Shown in pieces: positions 44,759 to 53,248 of a stretch of 64,000 bases of DNA. The notes beneath the pieces were generated by a model. That model was given only the letters and a program-made list of their open reading frames with translations, was not told where the DNA came from and searched no databases. The stretch is from positions 310,001 through 374,000 of the forward strand of contig JBBSNY010000001.1 in the NCBI GenBank assembly GCA_038260305.1, given 5' to 3'. Both the position numbers and the translations under genes were made by a program. This stretch comes from CADCVQ01 sp038260305 (GTDB lineage Bacteria > Actinomycetota > Thermoleophilia > Solirubrobacterales > Solirubrobacteraceae). The number at the start of each line of letters is the position of its first letter. Position 1 is the stretch's first letter.

Positions 44759-45142
44759 TCAGGCCTTCTGGTAGTTGACGACCTGGACTTCGGCTCCGTC
44801 GACGAAGCCGAGGATGATCATGATCAGGGAGCGCTCGATGTCGAGCTCCTCGAGCGTCAGCTGAAGGTGGTACTTGACCGTCGCGAACGCCTCCGGCGTG
44901 ATGTTCAGGCTGGCGTGCGCGGTCGACAGCGGCTCGCCCTGGTACAGCGGTCCTCCGGCGCCGAGCACGTACGTCAGGAACTGACGCTGGTGCTTCTTCA
45001 GAGCGTCCCCGTCGATGCCCTCGAAATACTTGTCGAGGCTCGGATCGGCCCATAGTCGCTGGTAGAAGTTGTCGACGAGCTTCTGCATGCCGGCGTCTCC
45101 GCCGACCTGCTGGTACATCGCGTCATGCACGAGTTCAGGCAT
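44759..45142 (-). CDS. Truncated haemoglobin, group I (TrHbN-like)
   Basis: 127 residues, a 2-on-2 globin. Tyr27 (B10) in NFYQRLWADP, Phe40 (CD1) in KYFEGID, the distal helix KKHQRQFLTYVLG with GGPLYQG, and the proximal His76 (F8) in TAHASLNITPEAFATV. TrHbN proteins bind O2 and NO and often act as NO dioxygenases. A leadered mRNA is likely: TAGGCT (complement of 45186-45191) and AGGGAGGGG 10 nt upstream of ATG 45142. It heads a five-gene operon with four small membrane proteins. Confidence 0.93.
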   Translation of the reverse strand: MPELVHDAMYQQVGGDAGMQKLVDNFYQRLWADPSLDKYFEGIDGDALKKHQRQFLTYVLGAGGPLYQGEPLSTAHASLNITPEAFATVKYHLQLTLEELDIERSLIMIILGFVDGAEVQVVNYQKA

Positions 45143-45399
45143 GCTGGTGGTTCCCCTCCCTACTAGGGCGACTTGCGGTGCGCCGAGCCTAGGTTCGCCG
45201 TGTTTCGCATCCTTGCGGCCTCCGTGAACGGCCGGTTAACTCCGCCGCCGTGCCGCCATTGCGCTGCGACGGGGTGGCGCTGAGGCGGTCGCTGCCGGGC
45301 TGCCGGGCTGCCCGCAGGCGGGTTGGGCACTCGGGCGCAAGGTGCTCGGTCGCCCGTGGCGAAAAGGGTGGCTGGCGAATCGTTCAGGAGGAAGGTCTG

Positions 45400-46521
45400 A
45401 TGGCCGAGCAGGCGAGCGCGGGCGACGAGCAGGCGAAGGCGCCGACGGCGCGCCGATCGACGACCGACGACGTGTCCCGTGCGATCGACCTCGGCTGGCG
45501 CGTGGCGGCGCTGTACTCGCTGCGGCCGCGCACGCTGCGGCCGCCGTCACCCGTTGCCGAGAACCTGCTGCTCAACCGCCGCAGCTTGGCGGCGTCCGAC
45601 CGGCTCGAGCTCGAGCTGCGGGCGATCGCAGGCGTCGCGGCGGACGCCGGCAGCCCCGTCGAGGACGTCGAGCTGCAGCGCCTGCTCGCGCTCGCCGCCA
45701 CGGCGGCCGCCTCGCCCGAGGGCGAGGACGCGCTGCGCCGCGCCGTGGCGCGCCTGCACCTGTCGTTCGCGATGCGGCTGTGGGCGGCGAGCGAGACGAC
45801 GGGCAAGGCCTACGAGCTGGGCAACTTCATCTCGGACACCTGGAATCGCGTGCTGTGGCCGCGGACGACGGCCGATCCCGCCAGCGAGCTGCTCGAGGTC
45901 TTCGCGCCGTTCCGCGTCGAGCGGATGAAGCTCCTGCTCGACGATCTGCAGGCGCGCGTCGACCCGATCGCGACCCATGCCGTGACGAACCATCTCGACG
46001 CGTGGCGCGACGGCGTCGCCGGCGCGCCGCCGCAGGCCGCCGACGGCGCGCCGGTCAGCTCACAGCAGGCGGCGAGCGGCTTGCGGTCCGTCGAGCGCCA
46101 GACGATCATCTGGCGTCAGCTGCTGACCGGCGACAAGGAGCCCGAGGCGTTCATCGGCCACGAGCGGCGCGCGGAGGTCCGCGACGAGCTCACGAAGCAG
46201 CTGTGGAAGCGCTATCGCCGGCCGCTGCCGTGGCTGCTGCCGCTCGTCGCGCTGCTCGGGCTCGGGCTCGGCGCGCTCTACTCACACCATCACGAGGATG
46301 CGCAGCGCCTGCTCGGCGTCGCGCTGACGCTCGTCGGCGCGTTCGGGATCACCCGCGCGACGATGATCGGCACCGTGCGCCGAGGCCTGCAGAGCTGGGG
46401 CGATCTCATGTGGAACCGGGCGTTGGCGGCGGTCATCTGCCGCGAGACGTCGCTGCTGCACGAGCTCTACCCGCCCGTGATCACGCCGGCCGGGTGGATC
46501 AAGCGCCGCCTTCGCTGGTAG
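45400..46521 (+). CDS. Membrane protein of unknown function
   Basis: 373 residues. The first ~270 are helical and soluble (DDVSRAIDLGWRVAALYSLR, LHLSFAMRLWAASETTGKAY). Two closely spaced membrane helices lie near 280-320 (LLPLVALLGLGLGALYSHHH, LGVALTLVGAFGITRATM), and a C-terminal helical tail ends in basic residues. No family recognised. ATG 45400 has AGGAGGAAGG 5-15 nt upstream. Confidence 0.72.
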   Translation: MAEQASAGDEQAKAPTARRSTTDDVSRAIDLGWRVAALYSLRPRTLRPPSPVAENLLLNRRSLAASDRLELELRAIAGVAADAGSPVEDVELQRLLALAATAAASPEGEDALRRAVARLHLSFAMRLWAASETTGKAYELGNFISDTWNRVLWPRTTADPASELLEVFAPFRVERMKLLLDDLQARVDPIATHAVTNHLDAWRDGVAGAPPQAADGAPVSSQQAASGLRSVERQTIIWRQLLTGDKEPEAFIGHERRAEVRDELTKQLWKRYRRPLPWLLPLVALLGLGLGALYSHHHEDAQRLLGVALTLVGAFGITRATMIGTVRRGLQSWGDLMWNRALAAVICRETSLLHELYPPVITPAGWIKRRLRW

Positions 46522-46532
46522 CGGGTAGACGG

Positions 46533-46550
46533 TTGATCTCGCGGGATCAA
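46533..46550. terminator. Inverted repeat between convergent genes
   Basis: TTGATC-TCGCGG-GATCAA lies in the 40-nt gap between the membrane-protein gene and moeA. Short but perfect; no T tract. Confidence 0.4.
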
Positions 46551-46561
46551 AGCGTCGGGCG

Positions 46562-47767
46562 TCAGCGCACGAACTCGACGTCGACCTGCTCGCCGGCCTC
46601 GAGCGAGACGCGATCCTCGGGCACGAACGCGAACGCGTCGATGTCGAGCAGGGAGGTCAGGACGTGGGAGTCCTGGTGGCGCTGCGAGGGCGCGACGTAC
46701 CAGCCGTCGGGGCGCAGTTCGGCGCGGCAGCGGACCGCGGTCGTGCGGCCGATCCGGCCGGGAAGCTCGACCGCGGCGATGGCGGTCGTGCGGCGCGTCG
46801 TGCGGCTGCGCCCGAGCAGCGCGTCGATCGCGGCCACGACGAACAGGCGGAAGGAGACCGTCGCCGAGACGGGGTTACCCGGCAGCGCGAAGCAGAGCGT
46901 GCCGTCGGGCGCGACGTAGAAGCAGATCTGGCCGCCGGGGCGCAGGCTGACGCGCGCGAAGACCTGCTTGGCTCCCAGAGCCTCGAGCGCGGGCCGGACG
47001 TGATCGTGCGGGCCGACCGAGACGCCGCCGACGGTGGCGAGGATGTCGGCGCCGGGCATCGCCTCGGCGAGGGCGGCGATCGTCGCCTCGCGGTCGTCGC
47101 CCACGCGCGTACGCGAGACGACGTCCGCGCCGGCGAGGCGGGCGGCGGCGCTGAGGGCGTAGGCGTTCGCGTCGCGGATCTGGCCGGGCTTCAGCGCGGG
47201 GCCCGGAACGGTCAGCTCGTCGCCGGTGCTGACGAAGGCGATCCGCGGCCGGCGTACGACCGACGGCCGCGCGATGTTGACGGCCGCCAGCACGCCGATC
47301 TCGGGACCCGTGAGCGGCGTGCCCGCTCTCAACACGACCGAGCCGACGGGGATGTCGCCGCCGGCGACGCGGACGTCGCTGCCGGAGGCGATCTGCTTCT
47401 CGATCGTGACGCTGCCGTTGTCGGTGCTTGTGTACTCCTGCGGGACGACCGCGTCGGCGCCGGCGGGGATCGGCGCGCCGGTCGAGATGCGGATCGCCAT
47501 CCCGGCCTCGACATGCTCGCCGGCACCCGTGCCGGCGCGCGCCTCGTCGACGATGCGCAGCACGACGGGCGCATCGACGGTGTCGGTCGCGCGCAGCGCG
47601 AAGCCGTCCATCGTCGAGCAGTCGAACGGGGGGACGGGATTCGGGGCGACGGCGTCCTGCGCGAGCACGCGGCCGATCGCCTCGTCGAGGTCGACCTGCT
47701 CGGCGCCGAGCAGCGACGTGTGCTCGAGCAGTTGGCGGCGCGCTTCGTCGATCGAGATCCGCTTCAT
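46562..47767 (-). CDS. moeA: Molybdopterin molybdenumtransferase MoeA
   Basis: 401 residues, normal length. It inserts molybdate into adenylated molybdopterin. MoeA blocks: PPFDCSTMDGFALRA, VPQEYTSTDNG, GDIPVGSVVLRAGTPL, FVSTGDELTVPG, ADILATVGGVSVGPHDHVRP and the C-terminal LPGNPVSATVSFRLFV. TAGCGT (complement of 47777-47782) ends 9 nt before ATG 47767: leaderless. No other moco gene is nearby. Confidence 0.95.
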   Translation of the reverse strand: MKRISIDEARRQLLEHTSLLGAEQVDLDEAIGRVLAQDAVAPNPVPPFDCSTMDGFALRATDTVDAPVVLRIVDEARAGTGAGEHVEAGMAIRISTGAPIPAGADAVVPQEYTSTDNGSVTIEKQIASGSDVRVAGGDIPVGSVVLRAGTPLTGPEIGVLAAVNIARPSVVRRPRIAFVSTGDELTVPGPALKPGQIRDANAYALSAAARLAGADVVSRTRVGDDREATIAALAEAMPGADILATVGGVSVGPHDHVRPALEALGAKQVFARVSLRPGGQICFYVAPDGTLCFALPGNPVSATVSFRLFVVAAIDALLGRSRTTRRTTAIAAVELPGRIGRTTAVRCRAELRPDGWYVAPSQRHQDSHVLTSLLDIDAFAFVPEDRVSLEAGEQVDVEFVR

Positions 47768-47881
47768 CGCGGCGGGACGCTAGCAGCGGCGTGCCGTGCG
47801 ACCGGGGCAGGTCGTGAGCCCGCGCGGGACGTGGCGCGGTTGGCGCTGCCGGCAGCGCGCAGGCGGGTTGCGGTCTTCGAG

Positions 47882-48061
47882 CTAGTGACTGGGGGACGCG
47901 ACCCGGCCGCTGCTGCGGGCGGGTCGGGCGGCCGACGGCGAACGGACCGGGCGCGGATGCGCCTTGGCCTGCTGCAGACCACGCTTGGCGTGGGCCGCGA
48001 TCGCTCCGGAGAAGCCCCAGAGGGCGACGAGGACGGCGAAGATGATGGAGATGGTGAGCAT
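47882..48061 (-). CDS. Small membrane protein with basic tail
   Basis: 59 residues: one helix (ISIIFAVLVALWGFSGAIAA), then a tail rich in Arg, Pro and Ser. An AAGGGG lies 11 nt before ATG 48061. Low-complexity tail; a positively charged membrane microprotein. Confidence 0.5.
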   Translation of the reverse strand: MLTISIIFAVLVALWGFSGAIAAHAKRGLQQAKAHPRPVRSPSAARPARSSGRVASPSH

Positions 48062-48169
48062 GGTGTTGGAGCCCCTTGTCAGGCCTATCGACAGATTGGC
48101 TGACGAAGATGAGCTCTTGTGTGACATACCCCCGACGACAGTCGCCAACCGTTGGGACCGCAGAATATG

Positions 48170-48183
48170 CGAACATGCGTTCG
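48170..48183. promoter_or_regulatory. LexA/SOS-box-like palindrome
   Basis: CGAACATGCGTTCG fits the Gram-positive/actinobacterial SOS box GAAC-N4-GTTC with a perfect 5-bp arm. It ends one base before ATG 48185 and would cover the start of a leaderless transcript. Confidence 0.6.
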
Positions 48184-48184
48184 T

Positions 48185-48532
48185 ATGTCAATCAAGGGGC
48201 GGCCCTACACGTGGTTTCGCATGGCGCTGCGTCGCGGCGATCTCATGGGGGTCCGCGCGGCCGCCGCGGAGCTCGGATATCGCGTCGATCTCGTCGACGC
48301 CCTGGCCGTCGTCCTGCTGATGGCCGTCCGCGACGACGACGCCTTCGATCGGGCCGCGACGAAGTGGCTCGCACGCTTCGCGCTCGAGCGGCCCGCGGCC
48401 GGTTTGGAGGATCTGCGGCTCGGCCTGAGCGCACTCGAGGCGCTGCCCTACAACGGCGAAGCCGCGCGCCGGACGCTCGCCGAGCTGTGTGCCCGCCATC
48501 GCCTCGACGACGTCATCGGCCTGCTGACGTGA
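48185..48532 (+). CDS. Small helical protein, possibly damage-inducible
   Basis: 115 residues, all helical: RPYTWFRMALRRGDLMGVRA, LADALAVVLLMAV-like hydrophobic core, KWLARFALERPAAGLEDLRL, RRTLAELCARHRLDDVIGLL. I associate this pattern with small proteins repeated in Thermoleophilia genomes, without known function. ATG 48185 abuts the SOS-like palindrome. It converges with the following secreted-protein gene. Confidence 0.7.
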   Translation: MSIKGRPYTWFRMALRRGDLMGVRAAAAELGYRVDLVDALAVVLLMAVRDDDAFDRAATKWLARFALERPAAGLEDLRLGLSALEALPYNGEAARRTLAELCARHRLDDVIGLLT

Positions 48533-48541
48533 GCGTGTGCG

Positions 48542-49039
48542 CTACGAGCCGTGCGTGCGAAAGACGACGCTCTGGTGGTCGTGTGGCAGGTCGCGCCGCC
48601 CGACGAAGAGCTCGTAGCGCACGTCGAGGTTCGCTCGACACGTCGACAGCGTGAGCACGGCGCGGCGGGTCGTCGTCGAGCGCGCGGGCGCGAAGGACAC
48701 CGCATCGATGACGGCTTCGGAGCCGGGGCGCTGGAGCAGCACACGGATCGACCGCACCGGCCGCTCGAGCGCGCGGCGCGACCAGCGCGCCGAGACGGCG
48801 ACGCGCATCCCGCCGGGCCCGCACGGCGTCCGCTTCGCCGGTGCGCGCAGCGCGACGCCGTAGGGCCCAGGTACGACCTTCGTCCGCGGCCCAACCGGAC
48901 CCCGCTCAGTGGCGACGGCGGGCGCAGCCACGACGGCCAGCCCGATCGCGGCGAGGCTCGTGGCGAGTCGGCGCACGAGCTTGTCGGGCCCCGCGGCCGG
49001 GAGCGTGCGGGCGACGACGACTCTGATCAGCGGCGGCAC
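48542..49039 (-). CDS. Secreted beta-rich protein
   Basis: 165 residues: signal peptide (LATSLAAIGLAVVAAPAVA), then a beta-rich domain with two Cys (RTPCGPGGM, STCRANLDVRYELFVGRRD). Unknown function. GTG 49039 has CATACT 8 nt upstream; GTG 48976 is an alternative that starts at the signal peptide. Divergent from the lipoprotein gene within 45 nt. Confidence 0.6.
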   Translation of the reverse strand: MPPLIRVVVARTLPAAGPDKLVRRLATSLAAIGLAVVAAPAVATERGPVGPRTKVVPGPYGVALRAPAKRTPCGPGGMRVAVSARWSRRALERPVRSIRVLLQRPGSEAVIDAVSFAPARSTTTRRAVLTLSTCRANLDVRYELFVGRRDLPHDHQSVVFRTHGS

Positions 49040-49047
49040 GCTGCTGG

Positions 49048-49076
49048 AGTATGCAGACGCGGCGGCCGGGTATCGT
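49048..49076. promoter_or_regulatory. Back-to-back leaderless promoters
   Basis: TATCGT (49071-49076) serves the plus gene at 49085, and CATACT (complement of 49048-49053) the minus gene at 49039. Both -10 boxes lie within 29 nt, so binding of polymerase to one should hinder the other. Confidence 0.5.
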
Positions 49077-49084
49077 CGCGACAG

Positions 49085-49615
49085 ATGGTCGACCGAAGCC
49101 CCGTCCGATGCGCTCGCCCGCTGCTCGTGGGGCTACTCGCCGCTGCCGCGCTCGTCCTCGGCGCCTGCGGTGGCTCGAGCGCGGACAAAGGCATCTCACA
49201 GGCCGACTACGTCAAGAAGATCGACGCGATCTGCTCGGACGTCGCGCGCGAGTCGGCCGACACGAACCGCGGGCTGCAAGCGCTCGTCAACGGCAGCGGG
49301 ACGTACACGAGCCGCCTCGAGAAGTCCGTGCCGCTGCTGCGCGACACGCTGCGTCTGCAGACGTCGAAGGTGCGGCGCTTCGAGCAGGTGCAGCCGCCCA
49401 CGAAGGACGTCGCGCGCGTCAAGGAGATCACGGCCGCCGCGCGCGCCGCGCTGGGCGACCTCCGCGACATCATCCCGAAGGCCCGCACGGGCGACCTGCC
49501 GAGCTTCATCGACTTCGCCACCGACGCCTCCGGCAACCGCGGCAAGGTCGAACGGCTCGGCGTCGACTACGGCATCAAGGACGACTGCTTCACCCTGCCG
49601 ATCTCGTTCGGGTAG
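49085..49615 (+). CDS. Lipoprotein of unknown function
   Basis: 176 residues. Lipobox LVLGACGG at ~20-27, then a mostly helical domain (ADYVKKIDAICSDVARESAD, SVPLLRDTLRLQTSKVRRFE). It resembles small actinobacterial lipoproteins with a conserved Cys pair (ICSD ... DDCF). TATCGT ends 8 nt before the ATG: leaderless. Confidence 0.75.
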   Translation: MVDRSPVRCARPLLVGLLAAAALVLGACGGSSADKGISQADYVKKIDAICSDVARESADTNRGLQALVNGSGTYTSRLEKSVPLLRDTLRLQTSKVRRFEQVQPPTKDVARVKEITAAARAALGDLRDIIPKARTGDLPSFIDFATDASGNRGKVERLGVDYGIKDDCFTLPISFG

Positions 49616-49735
49616 TCCGCTGATCGCGTGTGCACCCGCTCGCCTGGCGGCTCGCCGGGCACGGGCCGCGACGAGGGGATATCGTCGCCGCAGACGTCCG
49701 CCGGGCGCCCACCGCCCGCTCTTCGAGGAGAACCG

Positions 49736-50635
49736 ATGGCCTACAGCGTTCCCGATCTGAACTATCCCTACGACGGGCTCGAGCCGCACATCTCCGCCGA
49801 GACGATGCGCGTGCACCATGACAAGCACCACCAGGCGTACGTCGACAAGGCCAATGCCGCGCTCGAGGGCACGGAGTGGGAGGGGGTCAAGCCGAACAAG
49901 CTGCTGACCCAGCTCGACGAGCTTCCCGACGAGATTCGCGAGACGGTGCGCAACAACGCCGGCGGCTACTACAACCACAACATCTTCTTCCGCAGCATGG
50001 CGCCGGTCTCCGAAGGCGGCGGGGTCGAGCCGAAGGGCGCGCTCGGCGGCGCGATCCGCGACACGTTCCGCACGTTCGCGGTGTTCAAGGAGACGATCGA
50101 GGCCGCGGCGATGAGCACGTTCGGCTCGGGCTGGGCCTGGCTCGTGCACGACGGCTCGCGCGTCCTGATCGTGACGACGACCAACCAGGACAACCCGGTT
50201 TCCGATGGGCTGACGCCGCTGCTCGGCATCGACGTCTGGGAGCACGCCTACTACCTCGACTATCAGAACCGTCGCGCCGACTACGTCAAGGCGTGGCTGC
50301 AGGTCGTCGACTGGGACGTCGTCGCGAAGCGCTACAAGGCCGCGCCGGTGCCGGATGTCAGCGACATCCTCGTGCGCACGGTCAGCATCAGCGGCAAGAT
50401 GGTCGCGTTCGGCGAGATCACGCTTGACGCCGCGCGCACGCAGGCCGCCGAGCTCGGCGCGCTCGCCGGCTGGGGCCCGATGGCGAAGGTCGGCTCCGTC
50501 GCGCGCTCGTGGGGCGAGCTGGCGAAGAACATCGAGGGTCGCGGCGCGCAGACCGTCGCCGACCTCGACCCGGGCCTCATCAAGAAGGCGGCCGTCGACC
50601 TCTGGATCGTTCCGCCTGAGCGCGGGATGATCTAA
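49736..50635 (+). CDS. Fe/Mn superoxide dismutase with C-terminal extension
   Basis: 299 residues against ~200 for ordinary SODs. The SOD core is complete: metal ligands His27 (RVHHDKHHQAYVD), His81 (GGYYNHNIFF), Asp166 and His170 (IDVWEHAYYLDYQNRR). From ~203 a separate 97-residue domain follows (DVSDILVRTVSISGKMVAFG, LGALAGWGPMAKVGSVARSW, LWIVPPERGMI) that I do not recognise. ATG 49736 has AGGAG at 49724-49728. Cytoplasmic; removes superoxide. Confidence 0.9.
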   Translation: MAYSVPDLNYPYDGLEPHISAETMRVHHDKHHQAYVDKANAALEGTEWEGVKPNKLLTQLDELPDEIRETVRNNAGGYYNHNIFFRSMAPVSEGGGVEPKGALGGAIRDTFRTFAVFKETIEAAAMSTFGSGWAWLVHDGSRVLIVTTTNQDNPVSDGLTPLLGIDVWEHAYYLDYQNRRADYVKAWLQVVDWDVVAKRYKAAPVPDVSDILVRTVSISGKMVAFGEITLDAARTQAAELGALAGWGPMAKVGSVARSWGELAKNIEGRGAQTVADLDPGLIKKAAVDLWIVPPERGMI

Positions 50636-51085
50636 CGCGGCGGGGTTGGACCGAAACGACACCCTGCTCGTGCTGTTCGCGGGTGGCGGCCGAGGGCGCG
50701 CGCGGTCAGCGCGCGCAGCTCGGCGTTTCGCAGCTCGCAGTCGCCGAGCAGCCGTAGCAGGGCGTGGTCGCGCCCGCCCGCGGCCGCTGTGGCGTTCCTG
50801 TTCGCGACTGTAGGACGCGATCGGGTCCGCTGTCACGTCGCCGACGACGGGCGCGCGGCCGAGCTCGTCTCTGAGGGCGTCGGAGAAGCGCGTGTAGATC
50901 GCGCGGTACTGCCGCGCGCTCGAGGCCCGGGCGGCGCGGGCGGCGACGAGCTCGCAGACGGCGTAGAGGTTCGTGTCGAGCAGCTGCTCGCCGGTGGGCA
51001 GCGCCAGCGACAGCCGGCTCGCGACCGTCGGCACGAGCAGCTACACGTCGAGCGCGATCGCGATGCTATCGGCGGAGTCGGCCAT
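50632..51085 (-). pseudogene. Second dead tyrosine recombinase, N-terminal fragment
   Basis: ATG 51085 reads MADSADSIAIALDV, then TAG at codon 15, and continues in frame with SSARQYRAIYTRFSDALRDE and VTADPIASYSREQE (core-binding domain). A frameshift near 50790 leads to DHALLRLLGDCELRNAELRA, the start of the catalytic domain. The rest is absent; the fragment ends at the SOD stop. One nonsense, one frameshift and a truncation: long dead. Confidence 0.6.
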
Positions 51086-51304
51086 CTTGGTTGTAGAAAA
51101 CCAGGCGGGTCGGACGGCTTGCGATCAGGCGGGGCCTGGTGGAGAGGCCAACGGATGGTTGTGCAAAACGGGGATTCAACAACCAACCAGCCGTCTACGG
51201 CGGCCTCGCCAGCGCGCCACCGGGCCGCTTCCCTAGCTTGCCTGGTGGTCGGCGATTGTCGGCACCTCACCGTGCGGGCGTTAGCGCTCTCACGTGGATG
51301 CAAC
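51086..51304. repeat. Short repeats beside the dead integrase
   Basis: TGGTTGTAGAAAACC (from 51089) and TGGTTGTGCAAAACG (from 51154) are near-identical direct repeats. ACAACCAACCAG (from 51180) is a partial inverse. They could be old recombination or arm sites. No gene is seen in this stretch. Confidence 0.3.
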
Positions 51305-52531
51305 TCACGAGTCGCCCGGGGCGGCGTCGTCGTCGTCGTGCTCTTCCGCACCTAGTTGCTCGAGCCCTGCCTCCGCCAATCCGATCGACTGCTCGGCGTA
51401 GGATCGAACCCGATCGAACTGGGCGAGCAGCGCATCGAGTGCGCGGACGCTGCGGTTGCGCGCTCGGTTGCTCTGTTTCAGCATCGGTGGAAGCCCGGCG
51501 ATCCCATCGCGCAATCCCATGAGTTCGCCTGTTGACTCGGCGACGACGTCTTGTAGATCACGGGACGTGGTCAGAACCTCTTCGATCTGATCTCGGAACT
51601 GGTCCGGTGTCTCGGCGAGCAGCGTGACATAGCCGAGTCCACTGGACGTGATGGTCTCGACGGCCGACTCAAACTCTGGTTGTTCGCTCTCGAGACCTTC
51701 GGCGTACGCGTCGAGAACGTGCGCGGTCTGCAGAAGCAGCCGCTTAGCCTGGGTCTGGCCCGCTGGCGACCCAGGTTCGAGATCATTAAACCGATGCGCC
51801 AAGGAGGTAACGTCCGCTCCCACGCGTTCCGTTGCCGCCACCAAGCTCTTGCTAATGCGCTCGAGTTTCTCGCTCCCAGCGGAGATGGACTCCATGAAGT
51901 CCACGAGCCCCCGTTCGTCTGCCAGTTCGACAGCTAGAGCGCCGTCGCCCTCGAGGTCGGCTTCGCCGACCTCCTCCTGTGCAGCTTGTGGACGGGAACC
52001 CCGATGTCCGGCACCAGTCCGCAGAGCCGGAACTCGCAGACCTGCGCCGCTCGTGCGCCGCGCGTGAACCATCGGCTTTGCAGCACCAGGCAAGAAGTCG
52101 GAAATCGGGCTGCCGAATGCTATTTCGCCAGCCACGTGTGATCGCCCGAGCTTGCCCAGAACCTCCACAATCGCCCGGGCGCGCTGAAAATGAGTGTCGT
52201 AGAACTCGGTGCGGTACTGACGCAGGTCAAACGGGACGTCATCCGCCGCTTCCTGGTGCGCGATGAGAACGGTCGGGACGCCCATCGCATGGGCAAGACC
52301 GAGCTCATAGAAGACGTTCGCATTGACAGTGGTCAGATCCGCGACTACGAGGTCGGCCTCTGCGATCCCGCGAACGACATCCACGAGGACATTCTGGCGC
52401 GCTTCAACGTCGTCGGCGCGGCGTACTACGAAGCCTGCACTCGTTAGCGGGGGCACGATGAGATCCGTGTACACCGCATCGAACTCTGGATCGAACGGCA
52501 TGATGACGAAGGCGCGCAGGGGTCCAGTCAC
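51305..52531 (-). CDS. TIR/nucleoside-deoxyribosyltransferase-like protein with helical C-terminal domain
   Basis: 408 residues. The first ~130 are a flavodoxin-like domain of the deoxyribosyltransferase/TIR-like group (RAFVIMPFDPEFDAVYTDLI, ADLVVADLTTVNANVFYELG, AHAMGVPTVLIAH). Such domains act on nucleotides or NAD in several anti-phage systems. The remaining ~270 residues are helical with coiled-coil character and an acidic end (EEHDDDDAAPGDS). GTG 52531 is chosen because TAGAGT ends 7 nt upstream and overlaps the alternative GTG 52540. Confidence 0.72.
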   Translation of the reverse strand: MTGPLRAFVIMPFDPEFDAVYTDLIVPPLTSAGFVVRRADDVEARQNVLVDVVRGIAEADLVVADLTTVNANVFYELGLAHAMGVPTVLIAHQEAADDVPFDLRQYRTEFYDTHFQRARAIVEVLGKLGRSHVAGEIAFGSPISDFLPGAAKPMVHARRTSGAGLRVPALRTGAGHRGSRPQAAQEEVGEADLEGDGALAVELADERGLVDFMESISAGSEKLERISKSLVAATERVGADVTSLAHRFNDLEPGSPAGQTQAKRLLLQTAHVLDAYAEGLESEQPEFESAVETITSSGLGYVTLLAETPDQFRDQIEEVLTTSRDLQDVVAESTGELMGLRDGIAGLPPMLKQSNRARNRSVRALDALLAQFDRVRSYAEQSIGLAEAGLEQLGAEEHDDDDAAPGDS

Positions 52532-52660
52532 GAGCGCCACTCTACGACGAGGACCGACGTCGTGCCCGCCAAACAGGCGAGCGCCGCGTGATCTCGGGTG
52601 GATATAACCGGCCTTCTCAAGCGTTGCCGCTCGAATAAACCCCGTGCCTCGATCAGATGC

Positions 52661-53248
52661 TCACGAGCGGGGTCGGCGAACCCACTGCGCGAGCTGCACT
52701 TTGCTATGGGACAGACCGATCGCCACACGGGCGATCTCCTGTAGAAAGGCGTCGAAGCTACTGGGCGTAAGCAGCTCCTGGTCGAAATCGACACCGGGAC
52801 CGTCAGCGGCTTTGCGCATGTCGGATCGCATGATGCCGACGAGCTGATCGCCGCCTTCGATATGGATGTACGCAGAATGGACTGTCCGGTTGCGCTGGCG
52901 TGCAACGTCCCGGCAGCTCGTCAAGAGTTGGTGAAAGTTGCTGAGGAAGTTGCGACGGAATTCGTCGTGGCCAATGTCGAGCCCCGCGACGAACGCGTCG
53001 ACGCGGCGGGCTGTCGCCGTGACGAGCTGGGAGAACCCCATCTCCGCGAGCGCACCTCGGCCGTCGGCTGCATGAGAAGGCTCGGTGGCCATCCAGCCGA
53101 TCTGCATCAATGTGGTCTCAAGCGGCGTCTGAAACGCAACGACGACCAAGCCGATCTGACGGTAGATGTCGTCAGGATCGAGACGTTCGTCGGCCTTGCT
53201 CCTCCGCTGGGTGGCGCTCGGCATCCGGTCTGCAGGCTCCTCAGGCAA
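52661..53248 (-). CDS. HEPN-like protein with RNxxxH motif
   Basis: 195 residues, all helical. DVARQRNRTVHSAYI contains RNRTVH, the Rx4H/RNxxxH catalytic signature of HEPN ribonucleases. VVVAFQTPLETTLMQIGWMA and FLQEIARVAIGLSHSKVQLA frame it. The start is TTG 53248, with GGAGGAGGG 5 nt upstream; ATG 53224 is an alternative. It lies 129 nt upstream of the TIR-like gene on the same strand, so the two may be co-transcribed. Confidence 0.55.
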   Translation of the reverse strand: MPEEPADRMPSATQRRSKADERLDPDDIYRQIGLVVVAFQTPLETTLMQIGWMATEPSHAADGRGALAEMGFSQLVTATARRVDAFVAGLDIGHDEFRRNFLSNFHQLLTSCRDVARQRNRTVHSAYIHIEGGDQLVGIMRSDMRKAADGPGVDFDQELLTPSSFDAFLQEIARVAIGLSHSKVQLAQWVRRPRS

